Assembly (NCBI GenBank): GCA_964438735.1
Contig: CAYTLW010000162.1
Span: forward strand, 1-15,122
Direction of reading: 5' to 3'
Length of the DNA stretch: 15,122 nucleotides
Source of the DNA: CAYTLW01 sp964438735
Lineage (GTDB): Bacteria; Myxococcota_A; UBA9042
This document shows positions 12,401 to 15,073 of this stretch, piece after piece. The position numbers and the translations under genes are program-made. Under the pieces are notes generated by a model. The model did no database searches, was not told where the DNA came from, and worked only from the letters and a program-made list of their open reading frames with translations. Every line of letters begins with the position of its first letter. Position 1 is the first letter of the stretch.

Positions 12401-15073
12401 GGCATGCGCCACTCTGGCCGGACCGTGTGGAAGATGAACAAGTCCAACGGCAGCGTGGTCCAGACGTTCAACCTGAACGGCGGCTACGTCAGCAACAACC
12501 ACGGTGGCCTGGTCATCTATGACGGCAAGTTGTGGTACGGCAACTCGAATCGGCAGGTCAATCGCTTCGATCTGCAGACCGGCAACTTCGACAACAAGTC
12601 GTTCCAGACCGCGCCCTACATCTACAACGCGTCCTTCAACGGCAAGGAGTACTGCGTCTCGCAGAACAACAGCAACGTCTACTGCTACGCCTTCCTCGAG
12701 GGCAGCTGCAGCAAGGGCGATGACTGCGACGATACGACCTCTTCCATCCGTCCGGGTGCCATCGAGGTCTGCGATGACGCCGATAACAACTGCAACAACA
12801 AGACGGACGAAGGCTGCGACGCCGACGGTGACGGTTACTGCAACGACAAGATGCCCACGATCGGTTCGCCGAAGGTCTGCGTCAATGGCGGCGGCGACTG
12901 CGACGACAACGAGAAGGTGACCAACCCGGGCACGCTGGAGACCTGCGACGGCAAGGACAACAACTGCAACCTGATCATCGACGAGGGCTCCGGACCTGGC
13001 TGCCAGGACTGGTACTACGACGGTGACCAGGACGGCTATGGCCTGGCCTCCAACAAGCTCTGCCTGTGCAAGGCGTTCGGCTTGTACACCACCAAGAAGG
13101 GCGGCGACTGCGACGACAAGTGCGTCAACTGCCACCCCGGTGCCAAGGAGCTCTGCGACGGCAAGTTGAACAACTGCGGTGGCGCCATCGACCAGAAGGC
13201 GGTGGACGCGCTCAAGGCCGAGATCAAGAAGATCGACAAGCTCGTCGCCGACGGCAAGGCCAAGGTGACAACGCTGACCAAGCAGCTGGCCGACGCCAAG
13301 AAGGCCCACACGGCGGCGCAGGCAGCGTTCGTGCAGGCCGACAAGGATATGGTCGCGGCGCTGAAGAACGGCGACGTCAACCTGGTCAATGCGGCCAAGG
13401 CCAAGTACGACGCCGCCGCGAAGAAGATGCAGGAGGCGCTGCTCGCGATCGTGACCGCCGAAGAGGCGCTCGCCAAGGCCAAGGTCACGTTGGCCGCGGA
13501 TGAATCCAAGGCGCTCGACCTCAAGGATCAGCTCACCATCCTCACCGCCGGCGGCGGCGGCGTGGTGGACTACCTCTGCGACCAGGACAAGGACGGCTAC
13601 TGCGATGCCAAGCGGCTGACCATCGGCACCCCGGCGGTCTGCCCCAAGGGCGGCAACGACTGCAACGACAAGAGCAAGGCGATCAACCCGTCTGGCCTCG
13701 AGTTGTGCAACAACGTCGACGAGAACTGCAACGGCAAGACCGATGAGGGTGCGGTCACGGACGACTGCATCAAGAGCGGTGCCGCCAACGCCACCATGGC
13801 ATGCGTCAAGGGCAAGTGCGCGGTGTTCGGTTGCAAGCCCAGCTTCTTCGACATCAACGGCGTCGCCTCAGACGGCTGCGAGTGCAACGGCAACGACGCG
13901 CACGAGCCCAACGAGAACTGCGCTGAGGCCGCGGCGGTGTCCAGCAACCTGGTCGATACCGGCCAGACCGTGCTGGTCACCGGCAAGCTGGTCGATCAGC
14001 CGGACGTGGACTGGTACAAGTTCTACGCCGTGGACAAGGCCGACACCTTCAACGGCTCGTGCGACCGCTTCCACGTTCGCGTGCGCTTCCTGACCAACCC
14101 GGATACCTCCCTGGCGTTCGAGATCCACCGCGGCTCCTGCCCCAGCAAGACCAGCTCGGTCTGCTGCGGCGAGACCGACTTCAGCTGGTTCACCAGCTTC
14201 AAGGGTCACAAGAACCACGTGTACTCGTCCTATGACTCAGAATGGGGTGAGTGCCCATGCGCCCAGGGCGGCGACTACTGGAGCCAGCGCACCGGCTACA
14301 ACCAGCCTCCGTCAGAGGGCGGCCCGTACTGCAAGAAGTGGACGAACGGCAAGTGCATCCCGCGCGGCTACGACTACACCAAGTGCAGTGACGACTCCAA
14401 GTGGTTCTACGTCAAGGTGTACAAGAAGGTCCTCGGCCCGCGCTGCAGCCCCTACAAGCTGGAGATCACCAACGGTGTCTACGGTGCCCCGGCCGCCAAC
14501 GGCCTGGTCATCACCAAGGGCAACCTGGACGACCAGCAGGCGGGCAATACCAAGTTCTTCACGGGAGGCACCCTGCTGACCCAGCAGAACATGCAGCAGC
14601 TCAACAACTGGTACGGCAATCCCAACCAGAAGTGGGGCCTGTGCTACAGCAAGCAGATTCACGGGGCCAGCTCCAGTACCTTCCACAACCTCTGTGACAA
14701 CAAGGGACCGACCATCACCGTGGTGCGTTCGACGACCGGCAAGACCTATGGTGGCTACGCCGACATGTCCTGGCAGAGCAACTGTGGCTATCGCAACAGC
14801 AACGGCGGCTGGCTGTACTCCCTGAACTACAACACCAAGCACACCCTGTACCGCTACCCGCAGTACGCGTACTACATGTGCAACCACTATGGTCCGACCT
14901 GGGGTGGCGGTCACGATCTGTACATCAACTCGTCGATGACCTACAGCCACACCAACCTCGGTCACACCTACCAATGTCAGTGGGGGTACGGCAGCAGCAA
15001 CTGCCGCAACTACTTCGCTGGCCAGTACAGTGGCAACATCGTCCAGAACGTCGAGGTGTACTACCGGCAGTAG
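2..15073 (+). CDS. Giant MopE-repeat, multi-lectin, TLDc surface protein (5' partial)
   Basis: The frame is open from base 2 to the TAG at 15071-15073, giving at least 5,023 residues. The codons before the ATG at 29 continue the same Cys-rich protein and that ATG has no ribosome binding site, so the true start lies upstream. In order the protein has a Cys-rich segment, beta-sandwich, Ig/cadherin-like, amidotransferase-like and PPC-like domains, about 30 MopE-type units with domains inserted in their loops, then a second PPC-like domain and a terminal TLDc. The paired Cys pattern and Asp-rich DxDxDG loops imply an oxidised extracellular location with bound calcium or another metal. The signal peptide would lie outside the window. 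There is no membrane anchor, MYXO-CTERM or PEP-CTERM tail; the protein ends in EVYYRQ. An adhesive or cell-contact role is inferred from the lectin domains. No enzymatic site is recognised. Confidence 0.97.
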   Translation, partial: CENIDAGTGMGSCKFTKDPKDLACVCTVEKALLGEHCDDNNLCTADSCVGGVCVHKAVNNCCLDKFDCEDGAPCTFDACVFSQCVNYELGGDQKLCCTKKTEASDCNYLSSECAQGICEEQPDGSRKCITKPKEICTVNIGYCQDFSAQPTLQGNGWNPGNVKGFAAKNWSVDTDGKLGPDAFAGFTFTPSHLNFETCLQSPVIQAAGSKTITMQYDQFFDINKPGVSLRVLGSLDGANVDWTKATLIDTTAKPASDLGPATLDLTLPPELVGSNGLRLAFCLDGASTYDLTSFQLDNICVVKGGKPAIANCPPNQIVPQGKTKSIPIKAKDPDSDAILSFSIVKGPSFAYLSSALFFWLDASWNTTLTMTPTDLNDVGTHDITIKVSDGFLYSLCTFQITVTYEGGYLVWRPNEVPPAAGTAIFDALKKQGGGKVVQHLTDLSLYPDLSGFIKDGAIFITLGVYPDNHLLTENEVGALKLFLQQGGHLYMEGGDTWAFDKPTSLHALFNVKAQGDTSIYGITGPLKGEHVYRNINTQPIKKYAWEYSQGFAWNNVNDQLLANAQVKDTRNILLNEGQSEKFQTQVAHDNKIGFRTVASSLLFGGVTAGATDDNPNKMIGQILKFFINGFIDCKDNSHCDDGNACTKDECVGSKCDHKNTCQCTADQNVLCDKTIVLDTTANAATKKIDSYSCGGGIKFDGNEHAHQFETDASKPVTLEIQSLDNVNARVLVVRGDATGCNPEQCIAASAKTFSFAGAKGSKYFLILDAPAGASAKATIKITCGQAEICDNKKDDNGNGLVDCQDLASCCGDAACGEVCDDLDNDCNGKTDELCNEDGDNYCDINKTVAGTPAICNKGGGDCNDDDATVNPGNKEVCLNGKDDNCDGNKDEDGAAGCTNYYLDLDGDTYGAGVPACKCEKNGNFGAVKGGDCDDSDKTIHPGVTEICNNNIDDNCSGTQNDQNAIGCSDFFTDADQDQWGTLPKKCICFGEGIVTATKPGDCNDANSNVNPGFTEVCNNADDNCNNIIDEGCDDDKDGYCDVDLNYEAIGANKSICALANQTANLSLQCEPGASITNVLFASYGTPKGSCAADDLKVDSNCHAVASLQKMKSQCLGKASCIVAATDAIFGGDPCPETNVQMVLKVKAVCTGSGGVPPDVCPKGAGDSNDKDPTINPEGKEICDGKDNNSDGLVDEGCDDDGDDFCDVNMIVIGAPATCPKGKGDCDDTKSFVNPGKVENCHTPEDDDCNGTNNDPDSLNGQPHFYDNDKDGYGTKDFKVLCLPIGLYSAPKTADCDDWNALKNPGMTEICDNIDNDCDGVADNGCDNDGDGYCDSGLKYGPGGTTKCPNGAGDCNDDDKAINPSVLEVCGDGVDNNCNGSQNDAGAKGCSNFHADQDSDGFGTSDAKCLCQPEGSFQATNDKDCNDKNPQINPNAVEICDAYDNNCDTAVDEGCDDDKDKYCDAKMMITATAQCGGSKLPASQIDHKLDPNGSYDTDMSGNGASGSYAKVSCPSGHLAVGFEGWATSYLSSFRLLCADLNANGTLGTETPSGWSGKSQAGSSFGKKLCPDGMAMVFMKVKAANFIDRLEGMCLSVADIVAKKANAQAASSTTHAGGTGGQDFQHTCKDGYAVTGFHGHAADFPEKTGFTCTPVNAVKISGTAPGDDCDDTNPQINPGVKAEACDGVDDDCNGVADNGCDKDEDGYCDSSHAVSNPAPKACPKGGGDCNDFNNDQNPGHSEICGNGIDDDCDGSQNNANAINCTTYYFDGDGDKYGLNLSKCLCAPAGSYQATKPGDCDDNVQIINPGMKEVCGDFKDNDCSGSQNDENADKCTDFYYDKDLDGYGLTGLKKCLCVAEGAYNAAKTGDCNDLNKNVNPGAKEVCDDVDNDCSTKVDEGCNDDGDKFCDANMTTVGLPNACPLGGGDCDDTKASVNPGHTEICDGLDNNCKGDKDEGCDDDGDNYCDSAMQTIGKPPICSGGGGDCADDNVAVNPGVIEKCATAADDDCSGTTNDPNADGCVKYGLDYDGDTYADSNVPMTCLCKPEGNITGTKTGDCNDKHKLVNPGIKEICDGIDNNCDGKIDEGCDNDGDGYCDAAIPTIGKPANTCPKGGGDCNDDNKDVNPGAAEICNDNIDNNCNGSLNDVGAQNCIEFYYDADNDGWAVQLSQCLCKGANGYTQKDPKKVGDCDDTDVKTNPDAPEVCGDGKDNNCNGTQNDKGAQGCKAFYVDTDKDGYGAGADECRCVAEGSFVTALGGDCNPNDKDVNPGADEVCDDKDNNCKLGGDEGCNDDGDEFCDITMKVVGSPKSCPKGAGDCNDKDANINPSKAEKCDDIDQDCDGAVDNGCDDDKDGFCDINITLIGKPAVCPKGGKDCDDANGLVNPSKTEICDDADNNCDNIVDEACDDDSDGYCTTAKSVIGTPKVCPKGGGDCNDIQAKGGASVNPGAKEICDGLDNNCAAGIDEVCNDLDGDGYCIGIAVVSPGCPKGGGDCDDSNKGINPGAVEDCDTELDDNCNGKANEDNAKNCKKFYADVDGDGYGDDNATAQCRCHQTGQITASKQGDCNDKDPAVKPGATEICDGKDNNCNDITAVKPKFTGSVISMNTYSHGGGYHPAYKEYWYPQWSGQTIYRFDASYQSKGSFSSGQNCMMQLWADNDGKSTDYYTANWGYNTISRRKGLSSSQVWTFNIGSTAGAVTTDDKYAYATRWSSQTVWILNKSNGSQVKTLNFSGGTTGNTYGAMAIYQNKLYYGHENSTVSRFDPATMKYDGLTFQTQTNIYNMAFNGTDYCISPNNSSVYCYKLKMEKVDEGCDDDGDGYCDNSMLLSPGGLVTCPKSGLTCDGITLDNRCYKSFNAAKTWTEASTNCNEWGGKLASIHSKQANDKLQAETKKVCGETQPCDGTALNGTCYKAFKEVPHSWKDAETFCNSWGGSLASVHGDSQNNDLHNLAKGACGTGDNYWLGLSDELQPNIYKWTDGQPVDYSNWDKDQPDNKSAANEKLISASYDQTQTKSFSGGGAQVNFDFVNVPKVGAKNMKVTVWWWGDYNSGSENGQFYIDGSHIGHAGGGGAQCHGSNSPGTRSWTISESDAQKYTADGTMKIRIQNSGSVGSFCNPNQLRVRIQFSHLYVEGGEAKYVEGNITSGKWNDVSDKHKRPCFVCKRVINKSAWIGFTDKDSEGVWGWTDGTASNYKNWGVGEPNPPPKLSHPFPGSDLVNMSEGLQINAWVGKQSQVWKRCYSKKQHGGSAYTFHNNCNNKGATITVFKSNNGDKYGGYYSKSWVSQWNYQHDDKAFLFSLKHNAKHKVTNPQYAVYSGDSYGPTFGGGHDIYTDNNMSYQYTYFGHSYQCPFGSAGNGSCQNYFGGQYSGNYLSEVEVWYAASDQELPPQSPDALQDYARLNIKTGLWSDHENIDGGGCYVCSRPVTTAQFGKGDDCDDDKSNLNPGNNEICDGEDNNCNGLDDEGCDDDGDGYCDSAMGVKGNPQGCPKGGNDCDDTNNTVNPLAKENCTTPYDDDCDGSLSDINAKGCTKFYADADGDGYGTNDFQCICPATQCKANIYAERFDDAGTKGKCSDNKGKLCVKDNDCVAGKCEGYVAPTLKGWTFGTCDVGNINTPTNCKMGSPTKGWQHAPNSKLSRSIPGSLYYGDPANSNFNFGASAGIAVSPKFKVPATSKPTLEFSLFMGTEDSKTKDLLYISVLENGKRVKTLWDKGSPPPEDFKGSKLLNKANVKKLNEWAGTPGQQWQMCYSKANDGGNSNTFHSKCNNKGPTYTVVKSTYNKLYGGYYGQSWTSKNSYGYDNNSFLFSLTGGTKHDVWRPQYAVYDHNSYGPTFGGGHDMYIDSSMNYSYTYFGWSYKCPWCNNCTNSQCRSYLAGTYSGNYVQDVEVFYKDKDGAFAADKWMDMNFDLTPYLGKEIQIEFYFQTVDDKINVGNGVVIDDFRAIDGTCDKYQAENSGDCDDTDPLIYPSESAEVCDGEDNDCDGTVDDACDQDKDGFCTDAKPMLNNKSCPLTGTQPGPNCKVVKADTPKYIGTLKNFDTRSHGGGYHPKFGEYWYPQWSGQTIYRYSAKLQQLGTFSSGQNCMMQLWADSDHDDFYTANWGYNTITRIKGKSNSRVWTTSIGSTSGGVAASGNYVYGMRHSGRTVWKMNKSNGSVVQTFNLNGGYVSNNHGGLVIYDGKLWYGNSNRQVNRFDLQTGNFDNKSFQTAPYIYNASFNGKEYCVSQNNSNVYCYAFLEGSCSKGDDCDDTTSSIRPGAIEVCDDADNNCNNKTDEGCDADGDGYCNDKMPTIGSPKVCVNGGGDCDDNEKVTNPGTLETCDGKDNNCNLIIDEGSGPGCQDWYYDGDQDGYGLASNKLCLCKAFGLYTTKKGGDCDDKCVNCHPGAKELCDGKLNNCGGAIDQKAVDALKAEIKKIDKLVADGKAKVTTLTKQLADAKKAHTAAQAAFVQADKDMVAALKNGDVNLVNAAKAKYDAAAKKMQEALLAIVTAEEALAKAKVTLAADESKALDLKDQLTILTAGGGGVVDYLCDQDKDGYCDAKRLTIGTPAVCPKGGNDCNDKSKAINPSGLELCNNVDENCNGKTDEGAVTDDCIKSGAANATMACVKGKCAVFGCKPSFFDINGVASDGCECNGNDAHEPNENCAEAAAVSSNLVDTGQTVLVTGKLVDQPDVDWYKFYAVDKADTFNGSCDRFHVRVRFLTNPDTSLAFEIHRGSCPSKTSSVCCGETDFSWFTSFKGHKNHVYSSYDSEWGECPCAQGGDYWSQRTGYNQPPSEGGPYCKKWTNGKCIPRGYDYTKCSDDSKWFYVKVYKKVLGPRCSPYKLEITNGVYGAPAANGLVITKGNLDDQQAGNTKFFTGGTLLTQQNMQQLNNWYGNPNQKWGLCYSKQIHGASSSTFHNLCDNKGPTITVVRSTTGKTYGGYADMSWQSNCGYRNSNGGWLYSLNYNTKHTLYRYPQYAYYMCNHYGPTWGGGHDLYINSSMTYSHTNLGHTYQCQWGYGSSNCRNYFAGQYSGNIVQNVEVYYRQ
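422..907 (+). other. Beta-sandwich domain, MAM/jelly-roll-like
   Basis: About 160 residues begin at GYCQDFS and end at LDNICVV. Alternating hydrophobic strands, a central 'SPVI...ITMQYDQFF' stretch and the closing 'LRLAFCLDG...FQLDNICVV' match the style of MAM-like or concanavalin-like sandwiches in secreted deltaproteobacterial proteins, where the last strand reads 'hxIDDhxh'. The family call is by eye. The domain may bind glycan or act as a spacer. Confidence 0.5.
917..1219 (+). other. Ig/cadherin-like domain
   Basis: About 100 residues, from KPAIANCPPNQ to ITVTYEGG. The order 'IVPQGKTKSIPIKAKDPDSD', 'LSFSIVKGP', 'LTMTPTDLNDVGTHDITIKVSDG' is the usual pattern of bacterial cadherin-like or putative-Ig domains: DPDxD calcium-type turn, then GxHxhxhxVSDG. 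It is probably a structural spacer. A calcium ligand role for DPDSD is plausible but unproven. Confidence 0.65.
1220..1891 (+). other. Secreted glutamine-amidotransferase-like (GATase1-like) domain
   Basis: About 224 residues. The key stretch is GVYPDNHLLTENEVGALKLF followed by a GGHLYMEGGDTW motif. This resembles the class I amidotransferase-like or ThuA-like fold found in surface proteins, in which 'LTxxExxALxxFLxxGGxLYMEGGDTW' marks the core. No Cys nucleophile elbow (GxCxG) is seen, so it is probably not catalytic and may serve as a binding module. It ends near ILKFFINGF, where a Cys-rich segment begins. Confidence 0.6.
1895..1990 (+). other. Short Cys-rich linker (CTxDxC type)
   Basis: The sequence runs DCKDNSHCDDGNACTKDEC and on to CDHKNTCQC. 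It is the same DxxxCTxDxC unit type as in the N-terminal Cys-rich segment. It bridges the amidotransferase-like domain and the PPC-like domain and is probably a small disulfide-stabilised spacer. Confidence 0.7.
1991..2353 (+). other. PPC-like beta-sandwich domain 1
   Basis: About 120 residues. The order is an opening SYSCGGG, then GNEHAHQFETD, LEIQSL, ARVLVVRGD, a C-x4-C pair (GCNPEQC), then KYFLILDAP and a closing KITCGQ. This matches the bacterial pre-peptidase C-terminal (PPC) domain pattern 'hxYxF...hxhxL...hhhhhxxCxxxxC...YxhhVDxxxG'. PPC domains are extracellular beta-sandwiches that often accompany secreted enzymes or adhesins. It directly precedes the first MopE-type core at 2360. 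Confidence 0.55.
2360..3166 (+). repeat. MopE-type repeat array, units 1-5 (proximal part)
   Basis: The array opens with a cap core lacking GDC and carrying NNG instead of NNC (EICDNKKDDNGNGLVDC, 2360), then A (2450), B (2624), B (2834) and A (3044). A units have a C-x6-C core, then a DEGC-DDDxDGYC loop and CPKGGGDC, and are usually 58 codons. B units have a C-x7-C core, then GTQND-x-AxGC, a DxDxDGYG loop, CxC and GDC, and are usually 70 codons. Both carry six Cys. DxDxDG is a calcium-type loop, and the family (PF11617-like) is annotated as putative metal-binding. Unit 5 is interrupted after its YCD motif by a lectin. Confidence 0.85.
3167..3448 (+). other. SUEL-type (galactose/rhamnose-binding) lectin domain
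   Basis: About 94 residues, inserted inside the A linker of unit 5, between its YCD loop and its CPKG motif at 3479. Hallmarks are LQCEPGASITNVLFASYG, then KGSC, NCHAV, SQCLGKASCIV and a final FGGDPCPETN with V-C. This follows the SUEL/RBL order 'LxCxxGxxIxxxxAxYGxxxxxxC...CxGKxxCxVxAxxxxFGxDPC...hxVxYxC'. Eight Cys fit the four-disulfide family layout if the C at 3167 belongs to the lectin. Known family members bind L-rhamnose or galactose. YGR is YGT here, so sugar specificity is uncertain. Confidence 0.8.
3473..4423 (+). repeat. MopE-type repeat array, units 5 (distal) to 10 (proximal)
   Basis: After the lectin the scaffold resumes with DVCPKGAGDSND, then A (3539), B (3713), A (3923), B (4100) and A (4310). 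Two neighbouring stretches have lost cysteines in pairs. GDC is GDS at 3500 and NNC is NNS at 3566. In the B unit at 3713 the linker GC position is Gln (3782) and the first Cys of CxC is Val (3836). Unit 10 ends at AQC (4421), where a further module is inserted. Confidence 0.85.
4424..4960 (+). other. Three-fold repeat module, VMO-I/beta-prism-like
   Basis: About 179 residues sit in the linker of unit 10. Three internal repeats each span exactly 25 residues between two Cys (C-x23-C): 4535-4609, 4703-4777 and 4877-4951. Each starts CPSG, CPDG or CKDG, continues as 'hAhxFxxxAxxhxxx', and ends with LLC, GMC or FTC. Three-fold CPxG...C repeats recall vitelline-membrane outer layer protein I and other beta-prism folds, many of which bind carbohydrate. 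This family match is by pattern only; the three-fold symmetry is read directly. Confidence 0.55.
4985..7762 (+). repeat. MopE-type repeat array, uninterrupted core block (units 10 distal to 25 proximal)
   Basis: This is the longest uninterrupted stretch. A units start at 5042, 5642, 5816, 6206, 6812, 6986, 7160, 7346 and 7730. B units start at 5219, 5429, 5990, 6383, 6602 and 7514. A spacings are mostly 174-177 nt (186 at 7160, where a GGAS-type insertion expands the NPG loop; 168 at 7346). B spacings are 210-219 nt. Every A core is C-x6-C and every B core is C-x7-C. The block is very rich in Asp, Asn, Gly and Cys. At the DNA level the units are diverged enough to be distinct, but assembly collapse should be kept in mind. 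Confidence 0.87.
7853..7878 (+). repeat. 26-nt direct repeat shared by the two propeller copies (copy 1)
   Basis: The sequence encoding EYWYPQWSG is identical, base for base, to 12146-12171 in propeller 2. With the 30-nt repeat at 7933-7962 it indicates duplication within the gene, or gene conversion, rather than independent acquisition. Confidence 0.8.
7933..7962 (+). repeat. 30-nt direct repeat shared by the two propeller copies (copy 1)
   Basis: This stretch encodes GQNCMMQLWA and is identical to 12226-12255. It sits at the same place in both propellers, so it reflects copying of the domain or strong constraint on this motif. Confidence 0.8.
8420..8512 (+). repeat. MopE-type unit 25, A linker (proximal part)
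   Basis: After propeller 1 the A linker resumes with VDEGCDDDGDGYCD and runs to TCPKSG (8495-8512). The C-type-lectin assembly is then inserted between CPKSG and the GDDC at 10289. Unit 25 therefore carries two separate insertions, one in its core and one in its linker. Confidence 0.85.
8513..8683 (+). other. C-type lectin domain 1, N-terminal part
   Basis: About 57 residues: LTCDGITLDNRCYKSF, then WTEASTNCNEWGGKLASIHS and ANDKLQAETKKVCG. This is the first half of a CTLD, 'CY.h...WxxAxxxCxxxGGxLAShHSxxxxxxL'. The expected WIGL strand does not follow. A second CTLD begins instead, and the WIGF strand appears at 9503. I read domain 1 as split by insertion of domain 2. Confidence 0.7.
8693..9001 (+). 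other. C-type lectin domain 2, N-terminal part
   Basis: Nested inside CTLD 1. The motifs are CDGTALNGTCYKAF, SWKDAETFCNSWGGSLASVH, NYWLGLSDE, YKWTDGQPVDYSNWDKDQPD. Motif 'QPDN' takes the place of the EPN or QPD sugar-specificity motif; in animal CTLDs QPD correlates with galactose-type and EPN with mannose-type binding. The domain is interrupted after QPDNKSAANEKL by a beta-sandwich and completes at 9398-9484. Confidence 0.78.
9002..9397 (+). other. Beta-sandwich-like domain nested in C-type lectin 2
   Basis: About 132 residues from ISASYDQTQTKSF to LYVEGGE. Alternating strands include QVNFDFVNVP, MKVTVWWWGDYN, GQFYIDGSHIG, MKIRIQNSG and LRVRIQFSHL, with two Cys. It looks like a galactose-binding or jelly-roll-type sandwich, but I do not recognise a family. 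It occupies the loop between the QPDN and GKWND motifs of CTLD 2. Confidence 0.45.
9398..9484 (+). other. C-type lectin domain 2, C-terminal part
   Basis: 29 residues containing GKWNDVSDKHKRP and CFVCKR. This is the closing WND calcium/sugar-site strand and the terminal Cys pair of a CTLD, completing the domain that starts at 8693. The usual Cys just after WND is displaced: NDVSD then PCFVC. Confidence 0.75.
9485..9634 (+). other. C-type lectin domain 1, middle part (WIGF to EPN)
   Basis: About 50 residues: SAWIGFTDKDSEGVWGWTDG, then YKNWGVGEPN. It supplies exactly the segment missing from CTLD 1, 'WIGLxDxxxEGxWxWxDGxxxxYxNWxxGEPN', including an EPN motif. The following stretch PPPKLSHPFPGS leads into TLDc-1 instead of the WND strand. 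Confidence 0.72.
9635..10132 (+). other. TLDc domain, copy 1
   Basis: About 166 residues. The domain opens DLVNM...LQINAWVG, then WKRCYSKKQHGG, YTFHNNCNNKGATITVFKS, YGGYYSKSW, AFLFSL, then YAVYSGDSYGPTFGGGHDIY, TYFGHSYQCP, NYFGGQYSG and EVEVWY. This order, with the GPTFGxGHDhxI signature, is that of the TLDc domain (TLD family, known from OXR1, NCOA7 and TBC1D24 in eukaryotes). Four Cys suggest an extracellular form. It is inserted in CTLD 1 between the EPN and WSD motifs. Confidence 0.85.
10166..10264 (+). other. C-type lectin domain 1, C-terminal part
   Basis: 33 residues: DALQDYARLNIKTGLWSD, then GGGCYVCSRP. 'TGLWSD' stands for the WND motif and CYVC for the closing Cys of CTLD 1. Domain 1 is therefore completed about 1.5 kb after its interruption. 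It parallels the closing strand of CTLD 2, which reads GKWND with CFVCKR. Confidence 0.68.
10283..10657 (+). repeat. MopE-type repeat array, units 25 (distal) to 27 (proximal)
   Basis: The scaffold resumes with GKGDDCDDDKSNLNPG, then an A unit (10337) and a B unit (10511). The B linker proceeds through KFYADADGDGYG and QCIC to PATQC, where the MAM-like domain is inserted. The junction carries an extra Asp (GDDC) that uninterrupted units do not show. Confidence 0.85.
10658..11164 (+). other. MAM-like beta-sandwich, N-terminal part
   Basis: Inserted in the B linker of unit 27. It starts KANIYAERFDDAG, followed by a small Cys-rich excursion (GKCSDNKGKLCVKDNDC), then LKGWTFGTCDVG, SLYYGDPANSNFNFG, TLEFSLFMGTEDSK and LLYISVLENG. 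'GWxxGxxxxG...LYYGxPxxxxFxxG...TLxFxhhhxTE' is typical of MAM-like sandwiches in deltaproteobacterial surface proteins. It is interrupted after KTLWDKGSPPPEDFKGS by TLDc-2 and completes at 11678-11833. Confidence 0.65.
11165..11659 (+). other. TLDc domain, copy 2
   Basis: About 165 residues with the same element order as copy 1: LLNKANVKKLNEWAG, WQMCYSKANDGG, NTFHSKCNNKGPTYTVVKS, YGGYYGQSW, FLFSL, YGPTFGGGHDMYID, TYFGWSYKCPW, SYLAGTYSGNY and DVEVFY. It has six Cys, including CPWCNNC. It lies within a loop of the MAM-like sandwich. Confidence 0.87.
11678..11833 (+). other. MAM-like beta-sandwich, C-terminal part
   Basis: About 52 residues: FDLTPYLGKEIQIEFYFQTV, then GVVIDDFRAIDGTC. This is the closing half of the sandwich, 'VxhDLxxYxGxxIxIxFxFxTxD...GVxIDDhxh', and pairs with 10658-11164. 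The B linker of unit 27 then continues with DKYQAENSGDCDD. Confidence 0.7.
11834..12070 (+). repeat. MopE-type repeat array, units 27 (distal) and 28 (proximal)
   Basis: The sequence runs DKYQAENSGDCDDTDP, then an A unit (11906): EVCDGEDNDCDGTVDDACDQ, DKDGFC, and CPLTG at about 12019. Propeller 2 follows between CPLTG and the next GDDC. The short stretch TQPGPNCKVVKAD is linker. Confidence 0.82.
12146..12171 (+). repeat. 26-nt direct repeat shared by the two propeller copies (copy 2)
   Basis: Identical to 7853-7878 and at the equivalent place in propeller 2 (encodes EYWYPQWSG). Confidence 0.8.
12226..12255 (+). repeat. 30-nt direct repeat shared by the two propeller copies (copy 2)
   Basis: Identical to 7933-7962 and at the equivalent place in propeller 2 (encodes GQNCMMQLWA). 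Confidence 0.8.
12710..13192 (+). repeat. MopE-type repeat array, units 28 (distal) to 31 (proximal)
   Basis: The sequence runs SKGDDCDDTTSSIRPG, then an A unit (12764), a hybrid unit (12938) and an A unit (13148). The unit at 12938 has an A-type C-x6-C core and DEG but a B-type linker (PGCQDWYYDGDQDGYG, CLC) and the B length of 210 nt. Its NPG loop holds an extra Cys pair (KCVNCHPG). The core of unit 31 is interrupted after NNCGGAID by a helical hairpin. Confidence 0.83.
13193..13549 (+). other. Inserted alpha-helical hairpin (coiled coil)
   Basis: About 119 residues with no Cys and no Pro, rich in Ala, Lys, Glu, Asp and Leu with heptad-like spacing. There are two long helices, VDALKAEIKKIDKLVADGKA onward and then VNLVNAAKAKYDAAAKKMQE onward, separated by an NGD turn at about 13370. 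It is followed by four Gly codons (13550-13561). It sits inside the unit 31 core between NNCGGAID and LCDQDKDGYCD. It probably forms an antiparallel stalk that returns to its starting point. Composition contrasts sharply with the surrounding scaffold. Confidence 0.75.
13562..13763 (+). repeat. MopE-type repeat, units 31 (distal) and 32 (terminal core)
   Basis: The sequence runs VVDYLCDQDKDGYCDAKRL, TPAVCPKGGNDCND, then a terminal core at 13700 (ELCNNVDENCNGKTDEG). No further GDC motif follows, so this closes the array. Confidence 0.83.
13764..13894 (+). other. Cys-rich bridge after the repeat array
   Basis: The sequence is DDCIKSG...MACVKGKCAVFGCKPSFFDI...DGCECNG. This 'C...GxC...C..GF.DxD....GCEC' pattern is common in secreted myxobacterial proteins after the terminal MopE core. 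It leads into the second PPC-like domain. Confidence 0.7.
13895..14479 (+). other. PPC-like domain 2 with Cys-rich insertion
   Basis: About 195 residues. The domain opens with HEPNENCAEA, then VTGKLVDQPDVDWYKFYAV (the EPNxxxxxA...DxDWYxF PPC hallmark) and closes at WFYVKVYKK...YKLEITNG. A Cys-rich stretch (SVCCGETD, GECPCAQGG, PYCKKW, KCIPRG) sits in a long loop between strands. It is an extracellular beta-sandwich of unknown ligand and precedes the C-terminal TLDc. Confidence 0.65.
14573..15070 (+). other. TLDc domain, copy 3 (C-terminal)
   Basis: About 166 residues: LLTQQNMQQLNNWYG, WGLCYSKQIHGASSSTFHNL, CDNKGPTITVVRS, YGGYADMSW, LYSLNYN, YGPTWGGGHDLYINSSM, NLGHTYQC, NYFAGQYSGN and NVEVYYRQ. 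GPTWGGGHDLYI and the closing NVEVYY match TLDc. Six Cys are present. The protein ends here, so this copy is exposed at the C-terminus. Confidence 0.85.

Larger units (their letters stand above)
12071..12694 (+). other. Five-blade propeller-like domain, copy 2
   Basis: About 208 residues homologous along their length to 7763-8419, with shared SHGGGYHP, EYWYPQWSGQTIYR, GQNCMMQLWAD, YTANWGYNTI, NKSNGS and the closing VYCYAF. Unlike copy 1 it is inserted in the distal A linker of unit 28, after CPLTG, rather than inside the core. The two copies therefore occupy different insertion sites. Confidence 0.62.
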
